From NCBI GenBank assembly GCA_002425685.1, contig DIMS01000048.1, positions 1-38,508 on the forward strand: a stretch of 38,508 bases of DNA, in the 5' to 3' direction. A program made the position numbers and the translations under genes. Shown here in pieces: positions 16,255 through 24,056 of the stretch. Positions within the stretch are counted from its first letter, which is position 1, and each line of letters opens with the position of its first letter. Source of the DNA: Synergistaceae bacterium UBA5560. Its GTDB lineage: Bacteria; Synergistota; Synergistia; Synergistales; Aminiphilaceae. The notes below the pieces were generated by a model, which searched no databases, had not been told where the DNA came from, and saw only the letters and a list, made by a program, of their open reading frames with translations.

Positions 16255-17670
16255 TCATAGAGACGTGTTTTCGTCCCGGACTCCCGTGGCGGCGCTCATG
16301 GTCCTTTCCAGAAGAAGCCGCGTCGTCCGGGAGGCGAGGAGTTCGTCGAGCAGGTCCGGAATCTCCATTCCCGTCTCGGGGAGCACGTCCGGGACCAGCG
16401 CTCCGTGCCAGGGAATCCCCTCGGCGCGGAGATGGTCCCGGACGAGGTGCATGAAGGAGGTGGAGAAGGCTTTCCGGCGCTCTTCCCGAAGAAGATCCTC
16501 GTTTTCCCGGAGCAGCGCCTCCCGTCGGGCGGCCTTGCCCTTCCATTCCGCGTAGCCGCCCCGGAGTTTCAGCTCGTCCAGGATGGCGCCGGTGTTCTTG
16601 GCGTGAATCCGTCCCTGCATGAACCAGCGATGGAGCCGGTGGAGCAGCGCCTCGTCCCCCAGGAGACGCGAGAATTCCTCCTCGTCGAGATCGTTCTCGG
16701 TCATCCACCGGGAGAGATCCTCGTCGCTCTTGAGGCCGAAACGCCGCCGGAGACGGCGCCGCTCGCGGTCAATTTCCTCTTCCGTGGGGGAAAGGTCCCA
16801 GAGGGACGCGAGCAGAAGGCTCAGTTTTCGGTTCAGCGCCCGCCCGTTCAGATCGTCCGCCTCGGGATGGGCGAAGGTGACCAGATCGCCGATACAGCGC
16901 TGACGCAGGGGGCCGGTCGCGGAAGAGACGGGACGGTCCCGCTGGTCGAGAGACTTGAAGAGGGAGGAAATTCCTTTCGATGGTCCGGCGGGGGCTTTCC
17001 TCCGTTCGTCGGCCTTCGCCCCGGCGGCGAGTTCCTCAAGGCGGAGCAGAAGTGCTTCCGCGTCGGATCGGACGGGATCCGGGGCCTGGGGAAGCCAGCC
17101 CCGGAAGGTGTCGAGTTCCTCCGCGGAAAGCCCCGCCTTTCGCCCCGCCTCCAGCAGGGCCTCCCAGGTGCGCTCGCGCCAGTAGAGAGCTTCCGCCAGC
17201 GTCGTCAAAAGCCCGGCGCTCTCTCCGGAGAGGAGGCCCCCCTCCCGTGCGGCGGCGAGGGCGTCCCGCATGGTCACCAGGGGCAGGGAGAGGTGCCGTA
17301 TTCCCTCGGGTGTGACCTCCCAGTCGCAGAGGACTTCGTCGTCCCGCTCCAGCTCTCCCGACGCCACGCGGCGGAAGATGTCGCCCACGCCTTCCATGCC
17401 CTGCGGGGTGAGCTCGGCGGCCCGGTGTGCCCCCACGGCGGCGGCGCCAACCACGGGGATCCCCCTGTCCAGGGCGGTCAAAATCTCCTTGTGCCACGTG
17501 GGAAGCGCCCGGAAGGGAAGTTCGCAGTCCAGAAGACCCACCGCGTCCGGGCGGAGTTCCCGGAGGACCCTGAGCAGGTCTCCGAGGGATGCGGGAGGAA
17601 GAACGGTGACGTTTCTTCCGGAGAGGTCGATCCCTTCGAGGGAGGGACCTCCGAAGACCACGGCTACCAC
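16255..17670 (-). CDS. tfuA: TfuA-like YcaO partner with C-terminal helical extension
   Basis: 471 residues from a GTG at 17670, seven bases after AAGGAGG; the start overlaps the end of ycaO by seven bases. Residues 1-200 are the TfuA core: FGGPSL near the start, then GAAAVGAHRAAEL, GMEGVGDIF and ERDDEVL. TfuA proteins pair with YcaO in thioamide formation, where they are thought to help deliver sulfur. The remaining 270 residues are a charged helical region with a conserved block (FAHPEADDLNGRALNRKLSL) and an FGLKSDEDL...EEFSRLL pattern slightly like parvulin N-terminal helices; I cannot assign it. With no separate leader-binding protein in the window, this extension could bind the Nif11 leader (inference). 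Confidence 0.85.
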   Translation of the reverse strand: MVAVVFGGPSLEGIDLSGRNVTVLPPASLGDLLRVLRELRPDAVGLLDCELPFRALPTWHKEILTALDRGIPVVGAAAVGAHRAAELTPQGMEGVGDIFRRVASGELERDDEVLCDWEVTPEGIRHLSLPLVTMRDALAAAREGGLLSGESAGLLTTLAEALYWRERTWEALLEAGRKAGLSAEELDTFRGWLPQAPDPVRSDAEALLLRLEELAAGAKADERRKAPAGPSKGISSLFKSLDQRDRPVSSATGPLRQRCIGDLVTFAHPEADDLNGRALNRKLSLLLASLWDLSPTEEEIDRERRRLRRRFGLKSDEDLSRWMTENDLDEEEFSRLLGDEALLHRLHRWFMQGRIHAKNTGAILDELKLRGGYAEWKGKAARREALLRENEDLLREERRKAFSTSFMHLVRDHLRAEGIPWHGALVPDVLPETGMEIPDLLDELLASRTTRLLLERTMSAATGVRDENTSL

Positions 17671-19019
17671 GAGAACCCCTCCTTCCGGAAGAGGGGGCTT
17701 CCCTCTCCGAGCCCGTGCCGGATTGCGGCGAGTCCCCGCGTGCCGGGCTGATAATAGGGAAAGATGTAGCCTTCCGCGCCGGGAACGATGACCTTGACGG
17801 CCTGGACGGGGTCGTCCTCGCGGGAGAGTCGGAAAACGATGACCCGGTCCAGCCCAATCGCGGCGAGGCGCTCCAGGCATTCCCGGATGTCCTCCTCGAA
17901 GGTGCCGGAGGGTGTGTCCTCCATGCCTGCGAAATCCAGGGTCTCGGTGATGCCCCCCGTGGCCAGTTTCAGGAAGAACCGGGCGTCCACACTGGCGGAA
18001 CTGTGAAATTCCTTGGAGGGGACAATGTCCCGGACTCCCGAGAGAAAGACGCAGCGTCCCTGGATGGCCTCGGTGATGGCCCGGATCATGGCCGTCTCGT
18101 GGTCCAGGGAGCTTCCCATGCCGTGGGCGGCGCATCCCGGCAGCGTAGGTTCTCTCATGTCGAAGAGAAAACAGTTCCAGGTCGGGATGCCCACGTCCGT
18201 CCCGTTGTCGGCCAAGAGAATCTCCAGTCCCGCCGTGCGGATGCGGTCCAGGAGGTCTCGTACCTTGGGAAAGGGAATCGACTCGAGCCGGACCACCCGG
18301 AAGACCGGGGCGGAAAGCCCTCTGGCCCGGGCCGCCATGGTGCAGCACGTGACGGAGTCCCGCTCGATCACCTCCAGAAGCGCCTGGGAGATCGCCTCGA
18401 GGAGGTGGACGCCGCAGGCGAGACCATTGGAACTGCACTGGAAGAGCAGCCCCTCCGTGAGGGTCGCGATGTTTTTGTCCTCGCCTCCCGGCGACAGGCG
18501 GACCAGTTCGCAGGGAAGGGGGATTTCTTCCTGGGCCACGATGTCCCATCCGAGGATCCAGGGAATCTCCAGGTCCTTGTGAAAGAAAGAGTGGGGCGTC
18601 AGAGCCAGGCGCTCCGGAAGAAGCATGGGAAAAGAGCGGGCGAGGTCATTCCAGGTTGCCCGGAACGGTGGAATCGGCATACTGGTGGCGTACCATCGCT
18701 CCAGGGACTCTCCCGCCGCGGAGAGACGGGCTGCGGTGGAGGTGAAACCCTTTCCGTGGGCCGTGGTGTAGCCGTTCAGACTCGGGCGCAGGACGTTGAA
18801 GACCGGAATGCCGATGCGGTCGAGCCGGGTGATGTCCGAAATGCGGGTGACGCCGGTTTTTTCGAGAAAGGGAGCGAAGCGTTGCCACGCCTCGTCGGCG
18901 GAGACGGGGTGCGCCGACGTTCCCTCCCCGTCGGCGGCCTTGTCGAGGTGCAGGGCCTCCCCCCGGAACAACACCGGTGGGATTCGGCTCTCCGTTTCTT
19001 TCTTCGTCGCGAGGTGCAT
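17664..19019 (-). CDS. ycaO: YcaO-family peptide backbone-modifying enzyme, first copy
   Basis: 451 residues from the ATG at 19019, preceded by AAAGGGAGTGG; an ATG six codons upstream is less well placed. The YcaO ATP/Mg motifs are visible: SAAGESLERW at 100-109, EVIERDS near 216-222 and AITEAIQGR further on. YcaO enzymes use ATP to activate an amide carbonyl. The C-terminus is EGFSW and lacks the proline-rich PxPxP end of azoline-forming members, which fits a TfuA-dependent thioamide type. No SagB-type dehydrogenase or E1-like partner is nearby. The product is inferred; macroamidine formation would be the alternative. Confidence 0.9.
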   Translation of the reverse strand: MHLATKKETESRIPPVLFRGEALHLDKAADGEGTSAHPVSADEAWQRFAPFLEKTGVTRISDITRLDRIGIPVFNVLRPSLNGYTTAHGKGFTSTAARLSAAGESLERWYATSMPIPPFRATWNDLARSFPMLLPERLALTPHSFFHKDLEIPWILGWDIVAQEEIPLPCELVRLSPGGEDKNIATLTEGLLFQCSSNGLACGVHLLEAISQALLEVIERDSVTCCTMAARARGLSAPVFRVVRLESIPFPKVRDLLDRIRTAGLEILLADNGTDVGIPTWNCFLFDMREPTLPGCAAHGMGSSLDHETAMIRAITEAIQGRCVFLSGVRDIVPSKEFHSSASVDARFFLKLATGGITETLDFAGMEDTPSGTFEEDIRECLERLAAIGLDRVIVFRLSREDDPVQAVKVIVPGAEGYIFPYYQPGTRGLAAIRHGLGEGSPLFRKEGFSW

Positions 19020-19050
19020 CGATCCACTCCCTTTCATGTCTTCGGGAACT

Positions 19051-19077
19051 GCGGCGGCTCGTGCGAGGAGCCGCCGC
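19051..19077 (-). promoter_or_regulatory. Hairpin before first ycaO
   Basis: A perfect 10-pair stem (GCGGCGGCTC / GAGCCGCCGC) with a 7-base loop lies in the 79-base gap between the lipoprotein gene and ycaO, about 30 bases before the start codon. A weaker related stem lies at the same place before the second ycaO (27405-27430). There is no U tract; mRNA processing or partial attenuation is possible. Confidence 0.45.
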
Positions 19078-19098
19078 GAATCATGCCAGGTGCTTCCG

Positions 19099-20427
19099 TC
19101 ACTGCACTCCCCAGCGCTGAAACCAGATTCCCCGGCTTCCCTGGGCCCTGAAATAGGCGGATTTTCCGAAGGACTGGAAGAGCCAGCCCGCGTTGATCCG
19201 GGCGACGACGTCGATCTCCGGATCGGGGTTTTCCACCGACGCGGAGTTTGTGACGTTGGAGACCTGGGCGCTCACGTTGAGATACATTCCCCACATGGCG
19301 TAGGCGCTCTCGACATCGAACTGGACGTTCTGCAGATACTGTCCTCCGAAAGAAGGGTTCGTCGCCGCGTAGGATGCGGAACCGCGAAATTTGGTCTCGA
19401 TCAGCACCCACGAGGGGATCCACGCGTCGGTCACCTTGAAATGGAGAATGGACGTTTCGTTGCGCTTCGCGTAGCCGTAGTCGAGGGCCGTTGTCTCTCG
19501 CCTCAGAACGGACGTGAAGGCGCCGTCGGTCTGCACCTGGGGTTTGCCGTCCTTGATCACGTCCCATCCGAACTTCAGAACGTCGAGACCCAGTTTCGCC
19601 CACTTGACGGGGTCGATTTTGACAGGGTCGTCCCCTTTGGCTGTCACGGAGGAATTCTTCAGATGCTCCAGAAAAGCGGAGAAGGGGTCCTCCGATTCGT
19701 CCGTCCGGCTCATGTACCAGTCCACGTAGGCGTGGTACAGGTATGACTTGCCGATGCCGAGGGCGGTCAGTTTTTCGCAGAAAGCGGCGTGGGTTCCGAA
19801 CACCTGCTTGACCTTGGAGAAATACTCGCTCAGTTCCATGCCTGCGAGGTGGCAGAACGATTCGATCTCTCCGAAGACGTCCTGCCCGTCGAGGGATTTC
19901 ATCGTGGAGTAGGTATCGATGAAGTCCATGAACTCCGCCATGGAGTAGTCGACGGCCTCGAAGAAGCGGAAGAACTGGTCCAGGGGCATGTTGTACTCGG
20001 CGAGGAATTCGAGAAATTCCCGGGCGTTGACGCCCTCGTCGGCGACGCCGCCCTGCGCCTCGTCCCAGGTTTCCTCCAGGAAGGACTTCACGCTCTCCGG
20101 GGTCGGCCTGGAGATGTCCGAAGCGGCTTTCAGCGTTCCCGTCGCCTCGTCGAGATGCTCCTCTTTTGTGACGAACAGGGCGACCGCGGGCGGCAGGGAA
20201 GGATCCGTCTCGATGTTGTGGGCCTCGTACTGCGTGCGCATGAGAACGGTCTCCTGTCCGTCCTCCTGGAGCGACAACACGCCTTCGTACTGGGCGCCGG
20301 GTTGAATTTCCCCGGGAGTGGCGGGAAGCGAATTGGAGCTGCCGCCGCCGCACCCTCCTCCTCCGAGCATGACCATGGTCAGCAACAGCACTGTGCACAC
20401 AGCGGAAAAGCCGCGAATCGATTTCAC
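19099..20427 (-). CDS. Predicted lipoprotein of unknown function
   Basis: 442 residues from a GTG at 20427, preceded by AAAGGAGG. The N-terminus (KSIRGFSAVCTVLLLTMVML) is a lipoprotein-like signal followed by GGGGC, an imperfect lipobox. After a Gly/Ser linker the protein is helical and acidic up to about residue 260, with repeated FLEFLAEY...FFRFFEAV-type segments. A more strand-rich C-terminus ends WFQRWGVQ. I recognise no family. It lies between two precursor genes and ycaO in operon 1 and has no counterpart in operon 2. A membrane-bound immunity or binding protein is a guess from context only. Confidence 0.75.
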   Translation of the reverse strand: MKSIRGFSAVCTVLLLTMVMLGGGGCGGGSSNSLPATPGEIQPGAQYEGVLSLQEDGQETVLMRTQYEAHNIETDPSLPPAVALFVTKEEHLDEATGTLKAASDISRPTPESVKSFLEETWDEAQGGVADEGVNAREFLEFLAEYNMPLDQFFRFFEAVDYSMAEFMDFIDTYSTMKSLDGQDVFGEIESFCHLAGMELSEYFSKVKQVFGTHAAFCEKLTALGIGKSYLYHAYVDWYMSRTDESEDPFSAFLEHLKNSSVTAKGDDPVKIDPVKWAKLGLDVLKFGWDVIKDGKPQVQTDGAFTSVLRRETTALDYGYAKRNETSILHFKVTDAWIPSWVLIETKFRGSASYAATNPSFGGQYLQNVQFDVESAYAMWGMYLNVSAQVSNVTNSASVENPDPEIDVVARINAGWLFQSFGKSAYFRAQGSRGIWFQRWGVQ

Positions 20428-20549
20428 GAGGGGGCCTCCTTTTCTCGTCGCCGACGGCGGAATGTGCCGGAAAATTTTCCCCGTCGATGTTCCTGAGATC
20501 GCGGCGCTTTCCGGCGGCATACGGCACCACGCTCCGTCGGAAGTTTCTT

Positions 20550-20843
20550 TCAGGCTGCGCAGGCCATGATCCAGCAGATCGGCGCGGCGATGAGTCCGAC
20601 ACCGATCCAGAAAAGGGTGGTTATCGCGAAGCCCCCGACGATAGCCTCCAATTCTTCGTCGGTGAGTTCCGGATTCTTCTCGAAGACCACCTTCTGCATT
20701 TCCTCCATGGAGAAGGTGTATCCGAGTTCGTTTTTCACGAATGGCTCGATCTTTTCCTTGCTTCCGAGCGCCATGATACGCTCGCGAAGGTCCGTGTCCT
20801 TTTCCAGAAGGTCGTAAAATGCCACCGCTGCTTCCATCGACAT
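20550..20843 (-). CDS. Nif11-leader RiPP precursor 4
   Basis: 97 residues from the ATG at 20843. The 71-residue leader departs somewhat from the others (FYDLLEKD, ELGYTFSMEEMQ) and ends EELEAIVGG. The 26-residue core has two Trp, two Cys, two Thr and one Pro and ends ACAA. It is the most aromatic core of the set. It is the second gene of operon 1. Confidence 0.9.
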   Translation of the reverse strand: MSMEAAVAFYDLLEKDTDLRERIMALGSKEKIEPFVKNELGYTFSMEEMQKVVFEKNPELTDEELEAIVGGFAITTLFWIGVGLIAAPICWIMACAA

Positions 20844-20975
20844 ACCGATTCCCCCCTGTGGGATTTCTTCCGTTTCGGCTTGTTGTGGCGTCTTTTCTGC
20901 CCGTGCCCTTCGGCTCTGTCGCCGGAGGAAGCCTTCTTTTCGAACGACAGGCGCTGTCGGTGCACCGAGGAACGG

Positions 20976-21251
20976 TCAGGCCGCTGCCCCGAGGATGCTG
21001 AGAAACAGGTTCACGACGAGGTTCAGAAGCTGGTCGTTTCCGCCCACGACTGCCTCCAGCTCCTGATCCGAAAGCTCGGAATTCCGCTCGAAGATCACCT
21101 TCCGCATTTCCTCCAGGGTGAAATCGTAACCGAGTTCGCCCTTCACGAAGTGTTCGATTCTCTCCCTGGCGCCGAGATCCTTCAGCAGGTTCCGAAGTGC
21201 TTCGTCTTCCTCAAGACGTTCGTAGAACGCCACCGCCGCTTCTCTGGACAC
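20976..21251 (-). CDS. Nif11-leader RiPP precursor 5, first gene of operon 1
   Basis: 91 residues from a GTG at 21251, preceded by GGGAGGTG; a longer frame from 21422 only runs through the promoter. The 71-residue leader ends QELEAVVGG. The 20-residue core begins NDQLLNLVV and ends LGAAA; it contains Asn, Asp and Gln, one Ser, and no Cys or Thr. It lies about 40 bases after the probable transcription start of the MerR-type promoter. Confidence 0.9.
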   Translation of the reverse strand: MSREAAVAFYERLEEDEALRNLLKDLGARERIEHFVKGELGYDFTLEEMRKVIFERNSELSDQELEAVVGGNDQLLNLVVNLFLSILGAAA

Positions 21252-21295
21252 GTGCGACACCTCCCTTCCTCTTTTTCGTTTTGCCGCTTGAAAGG

Positions 21296-21327
21296 AGTGT
21301 AAACCTTGACACCGTGTCAGAGTCAAG
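21296..21327 (-). promoter_or_regulatory. MerR-type promoter and dyad, copy 3 (operon 1)
   Basis: Minus-strand TTGACT (21326-21321), 19-base spacer, TACACT (21301-21296). The dyad CTTGAC...GTCAAG spans 21305-21327 and contains a second, inner palindrome around TGACACCGTGTCA. It is placed to drive the whole operon from 21251 down to 11354. Confidence 0.7.
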
Positions 21328-21351
21328 ACTCCGGTACCCGCACGTGAACGG

Positions 21352-21384
21352 AAAAGCCCCGGTGTATCGCTCCGAGGCCTTTTT
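21352..21384 (-). terminator. Hairpin terminator at end of operon 2
   Basis: An imperfect stem (AAAAGCCCCGG with CCGAGGCCTTTT) closes a 9-base loop, flanked by an A run on one side and a T run on the other, so it could act in both directions. Its core resembles the terminator at 1790-1822. It separates the end of operon 2 from the promoter of operon 1. Confidence 0.5.
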
Positions 21385-21597
21385 CGCGGAGGCAGTTCCT
21401 TCGGAAAACGCATTCCGCGCATCGTCGCGTTTCACCCGCGGCACGACGCGGCGCCGTGATGCGACGGAGTCGAGCGTTCGTCCTCCCGGAGAAAAATCAC
21501 CTGCTCCCATCAAGGTCCAGAAGGGCAGAAAAGCGGGTCCGGAGAGGGGGAAACGGAACGGAAGTCTCCGGGCCCGGTGGTTTCGTCAGCGGTGACT

Positions 21598-21912
21598 TCA
21601 GGCGGCGGCTCCCGCCGAAGCGGCTACTAGGACGGTGGCCACGCCTAGGCCGGCCCCGAGGCCCAATCCCGCACCAACGAGAATTGAGGTTCCATCCAGT
21701 CCTCCCACGACGGCCTCCATCTCTTCGTCGGTCATCTCCGGGTTGCGCCCGAAGATAACCTTCTGTATTTCCTCCCTGGTGAAGTCGTAACCCAGTTCGC
21801 CCTTCACGTAGCTCTCAATCCGGTCCTGGGTGCTCAGCTCCCGGATCCGCTCCGTCAGCTCCGGTTCCTGTTCCAGGCGTTCGTAAAACGATGTGGCTGC
21901 CTCCATGGACAT
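21598..21912 (-). CDS. Nif11-leader RiPP precursor 6
   Basis: 104 residues from the ATG at 21912. The 71-residue leader ends EEMEAVVGG. The core is the longest of the set, at 33 residues, with Gly-Leu-Gly-Ala repeats (GAGLGLGAGLG) and ending AGAAA. It has two Ser, two Thr and no Cys. It is the last gene of operon 2. Confidence 0.9.
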   Translation of the reverse strand: MSMEAATSFYERLEQEPELTERIRELSTQDRIESYVKGELGYDFTREEIQKVIFGRNPEMTDEEMEAVVGGLDGTSILVGAGLGLGAGLGVATVLVAASAGAAA

Positions 21913-21939
21913 GTCTTACACCCCTTTCGATTCCTCGGC

Positions 21940-21982
21940 AAACCCTGCAGGGCCTTTCCTCGCGGGGGTGGAAGCAGGGTTT
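21940..21982. terminator. Hairpin with possible terminator activity
   Basis: A perfect 9-pair stem AAACCCTGC / GCAGGGTTT with a 25-base loop lies just after a decayed precursor core. On the plus strand a TTTTT run follows. On the minus strand the stem T residues are the only U tract, so it may be a weak stop that reduces expression of the last precursor. Confidence 0.35.
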
Positions 21983-21983
21983 T

Positions 21984-22040
21984 TCAGGCCGCCGCAGTGG
22001 CGGCAACCCTCAGCAGAAACAAGCCACCGCAATCCTCTGG
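21984..22040 (-). pseudogene. Decayed Nif11 precursor core fragment
   Basis: A minus-strand frame reads EDCGGLFLLRVAATAAA and then stops. This matches the end of a Nif11 leader (Gly-Gly) followed by a short hydrophobic core with the family's poly-Ala end. No leader, start codon or ribosome site precedes it, and an in-frame stop lies about 50 bases upstream. It sits between precursors 6 and 7 in operon 2. It is short, so a chance match is possible. Confidence 0.4.
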
Positions 22041-22173
22041 AACGAACAGCCACAGCGCCGATACCTATTCTTTTCCGAGCGATGCGAGGTCGAGTGTGGG
22101 CAGAAAAGCGGGTCCGGAGAGGGGGGAGACGGAACGGAAGTCTCCGGGCCCGGTGGTTTCGTCAGCGGTGACT

Positions 22174-22464
22174 TCAGGCGGCGGCTCCCACGATGGCGGC
22201 GAACCATGCCGGAGCGCCGGCGATCACGAGGACGAGCGCGAGGAGGCCGCTCCCCCCCACGACACTGTCCAGTTCTTCTTCCGTCATTTCCGGATTCCGC
22301 TGGAAGATCACTTTCTGCATCTCCGCCCGGGAGAACTCGAATCCCAGCTCACCCTTCACGTAGCTCTCGATCCGCTCCGGGGTGTTCAGTTCCCTGATCC
22401 GCTCCTGAAGTGCCTTGTCCTGCTCCACTCGCTCGTAGAACGCCACTGCCGATTCCATGGACAT
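22174..22464 (-). CDS. Nif11-leader RiPP precursor 7
   Basis: 96 residues from the ATG at 22464, preceded by AAGGAGGG. The 71-residue leader (ESAVAFYERVEQD, ELGFEFSRAEMQK) ends EELDSVVGG. The 25-residue core contains one Ser, one Pro and one Trp (APAWFAAIVGAAA), no Cys and no Thr. It follows the beta-helix gene in operon 2 with a small open frame between them. Confidence 0.9.
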   Translation of the reverse strand: MSMESAVAFYERVEQDKALQERIRELNTPERIESYVKGELGFEFSRAEMQKVIFQRNPEMTEEELDSVVGGSGLLALVLVIAGAPAWFAAIVGAAA

Positions 22465-22471
22465 GATGTTG

Positions 22472-22600
22472 TCACCCTCCTTCAGATTTCCTCTTCTCCG
22501 GCACGCCTTTCCGTGGCGTTTCCGGTGTCTGAGAACCCACCGTTTTCTCCGGCTCCGGGAGAAATTCGGCACATTGGTTCGCCTGCTCGTTCGTGATCAT
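22472..22600 (-). CDS. Possible 42-residue relative of the 57-residue double-glycine peptide
   Basis: The frame runs from an ATG at 22600 to a TGA that overlaps the ribosome site region of precursor 7. The product begins MITNEQANQ, has SQTPETPRK in the middle, and ends KSEGG. The NEQ start, acidic middle and QTP..PR segment parallel the peptide at 24057. The glutamate-rich run and the VTGG cleavage site are missing, and the upstream ribosome site is poor. It may be a decayed paralogue or a chance frame. Confidence 0.35.
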   Translation of the reverse strand: MITNEQANQCAEFLPEPEKTVGSQTPETPRKGVPEKRKSEGG

Positions 22601-22630
22601 GATGGCGCGCTTTCTTTTTTGTCCGGTTCT

Positions 22631-23962
22631 CTAGCCGTTCCGCCTCCGCCGCAGTGGCAGGAACAACCCCGGCAGGAGCAGCAGTGTTCCGAGTCCCGTA
22701 CCTGTCCGACATCCGCCGCCGGCAGCGGTTCCATCAGGGTAGGGGGTTGGGGCGGCGGCTCGTAGGGAAATTGCCCGGAACGTCACGGTGCCGGGGGCCG
22801 GGTTCAGGTCGAAGGAGCCGCCATCGGTCACCGAATGCTGCCAGGTCATGAGCCCCTCTCCGGGGACGTAGAAATCCGGAGGAGTCACCTCGCCAGGGAG
22901 TTCCTGGCCGGGTCGGATCTCGAAGCGGACGCCCCGAGGGGGCAGCTCGTATCCGGATCCGTCCGTCCGGGCGAGAGCGATGTAGTACCGCACCCCCTCG
23001 GGCCAGGAGGCGGTGAACTCCACTATGACGGTCCCGGCTCCGGAGACGTCGTCGAGGGGAAGCTCCTCGTAGGCAAAGGCGTTGTAGAGGGTGGCGTTCA
23101 TGCCGGCTTTCCCGGTGGATGAGGCGGGAAGTCCCCCCAGGTCCGCGGAGAGGGCCTGCGCCACGTCCTGAAATATGGAACTCTTCTCGTTCCGAAGGTC
23201 TTGGGAGAGGATCTGCACATCCGGTTCCCCTACGGTGCTTCTGGGGGTGGGGGAGACTCCGGAAGCGAGACCTTCCAGAGCCATGGAGGAACGTCCCGGG
23301 GTGTCCCCGATGGTGTTGGTTCCGTCGGAGACGTAGGAACCCAGGATGTTCTCGTAGCCGTTGTCCTTCACGGTGCATCCGTTTTTCAGAGTCAACGGGG
23401 CACCGTAGGTGAAGATGCCTCCGCCGCACGCAAGGGACCCGTAGGTCCTGTTGTCGGTGACGGTGCAGCCCGAGAGCGTCAGGGTTCCTCCGTTGTGGAT
23501 GCCTCCACCGTTGTAGTTTCTCGTGTAGTTGCTCTGAACTATGCAGTTGACCATCTCCAGGGTTCCCTGGTTTCGGATGCCCCCGCCGTGGTCTCCCTTG
23601 GGCTTGCCTCCGGTGAGACGCAGGTTGCGGAGGGTGCAGGTAACCCCCGAGGCGATCTCCATCACCCGGTCCTCCGCCAGTTGATGCACGTGGGGGGCAC
23701 CGTCCGGGCAGGTTCCGACGATGACGAGATTCTTGTTCACGAAAATCTGGCTTTCAAGAACCAGCGCCAGGATGGGGATCCGGATCTCATCCCCCGAGGT
23801 GGCGTTCGTCACGGCATGGCGCAGTGTGCCCACGGCGCCGTTGTCGTTGTCGTTGGTCACCGTCCAGACCGTTGCTTCAGTCGGCCCGGCAGCGGAGAGT
23901 GCCAGGAGAAGCATCCAGGGAACCAGGATCCTTCCCGTTTGTCGTTTCCACGTTGTGTCCAT
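22631..23962 (-). CDS. Beta-helix surface protein with Synerg-CTERM anchor, in operon 2
   Basis: 443 residues from the ATG at 23962, preceded by AAAAGGAG. The signal segment is about residues 14-31, followed by VWTVTNDNDNGAVGTLRHAV, the same opening as the two left-end proteins. Beta-helix turns GGGIRN, GGGIHN and GGGIFT lie at about 125-190, fewer than in the paralogues. The shared C-terminal domain (FTASWPEGVRYYIALARTDG) follows, then a GGGC motif, a hydrophobic helix and an LRRRRNG tail (Synerg-CTERM). Its position inside the precursor operon ties this surface family to the peptide system. Function unknown; immunity, binding of the product or adhesion are possible. Confidence 0.88.
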   Translation of the reverse strand: MDTTWKRQTGRILVPWMLLLALSAAGPTEATVWTVTNDNDNGAVGTLRHAVTNATSGDEIRIPILALVLESQIFVNKNLVIVGTCPDGAPHVHQLAEDRVMEIASGVTCTLRNLRLTGGKPKGDHGGGIRNQGTLEMVNCIVQSNYTRNYNGGGIHNGGTLTLSGCTVTDNRTYGSLACGGGIFTYGAPLTLKNGCTVKDNGYENILGSYVSDGTNTIGDTPGRSSMALEGLASGVSPTPRSTVGEPDVQILSQDLRNEKSSIFQDVAQALSADLGGLPASSTGKAGMNATLYNAFAYEELPLDDVSGAGTVIVEFTASWPEGVRYYIALARTDGSGYELPPRGVRFEIRPGQELPGEVTPPDFYVPGEGLMTWQHSVTDGGSFDLNPAPGTVTFRAISLRAAAPTPYPDGTAAGGGCRTGTGLGTLLLLPGLFLPLRRRRNG

Positions 23963-24056
23963 GATCCGCCGCTCCTTTTCGGGTCTTTCCGGCCGCCGCG
24001 CTCCCGTCGGAGGAGATCACTTCCGGGGCGGGGCGACGTCATGACGGGACACCTGA

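Larger units (their letters stand above)
21252..21597. other. Intergenic region between the two precursor operons
   Basis: 346 bases with no supported gene. From right to left on the minus strand it holds one copy of a 91-base repeat (21523-21613), a hairpin terminator for operon 2 (21352-21384), and the MerR-type promoter of operon 1 (21296-21327). Confidence 0.7.
21523..22189. repeat. 91-base direct repeat after two precursor genes (21523-21613 and 22098-22189)
   Basis: The sequence downstream of the precursors at 21598 and 22174 is almost identical over 91-92 bases, including the last codons GAAA and stop. The period is about 576 bases. Only the end blocks are repeated; the stretch between them contains a precursor gene and a decayed core. 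It indicates duplication of a precursor unit. Confidence 0.85.

Noticed and set aside
17671..18549. Upstream extension of the first tfuA frame
   Set aside because: It overlaps ycaO in another frame. The GTG at 17670 has a good ribosome site and gives the standard TfuA start, and the second copy is arranged identically.
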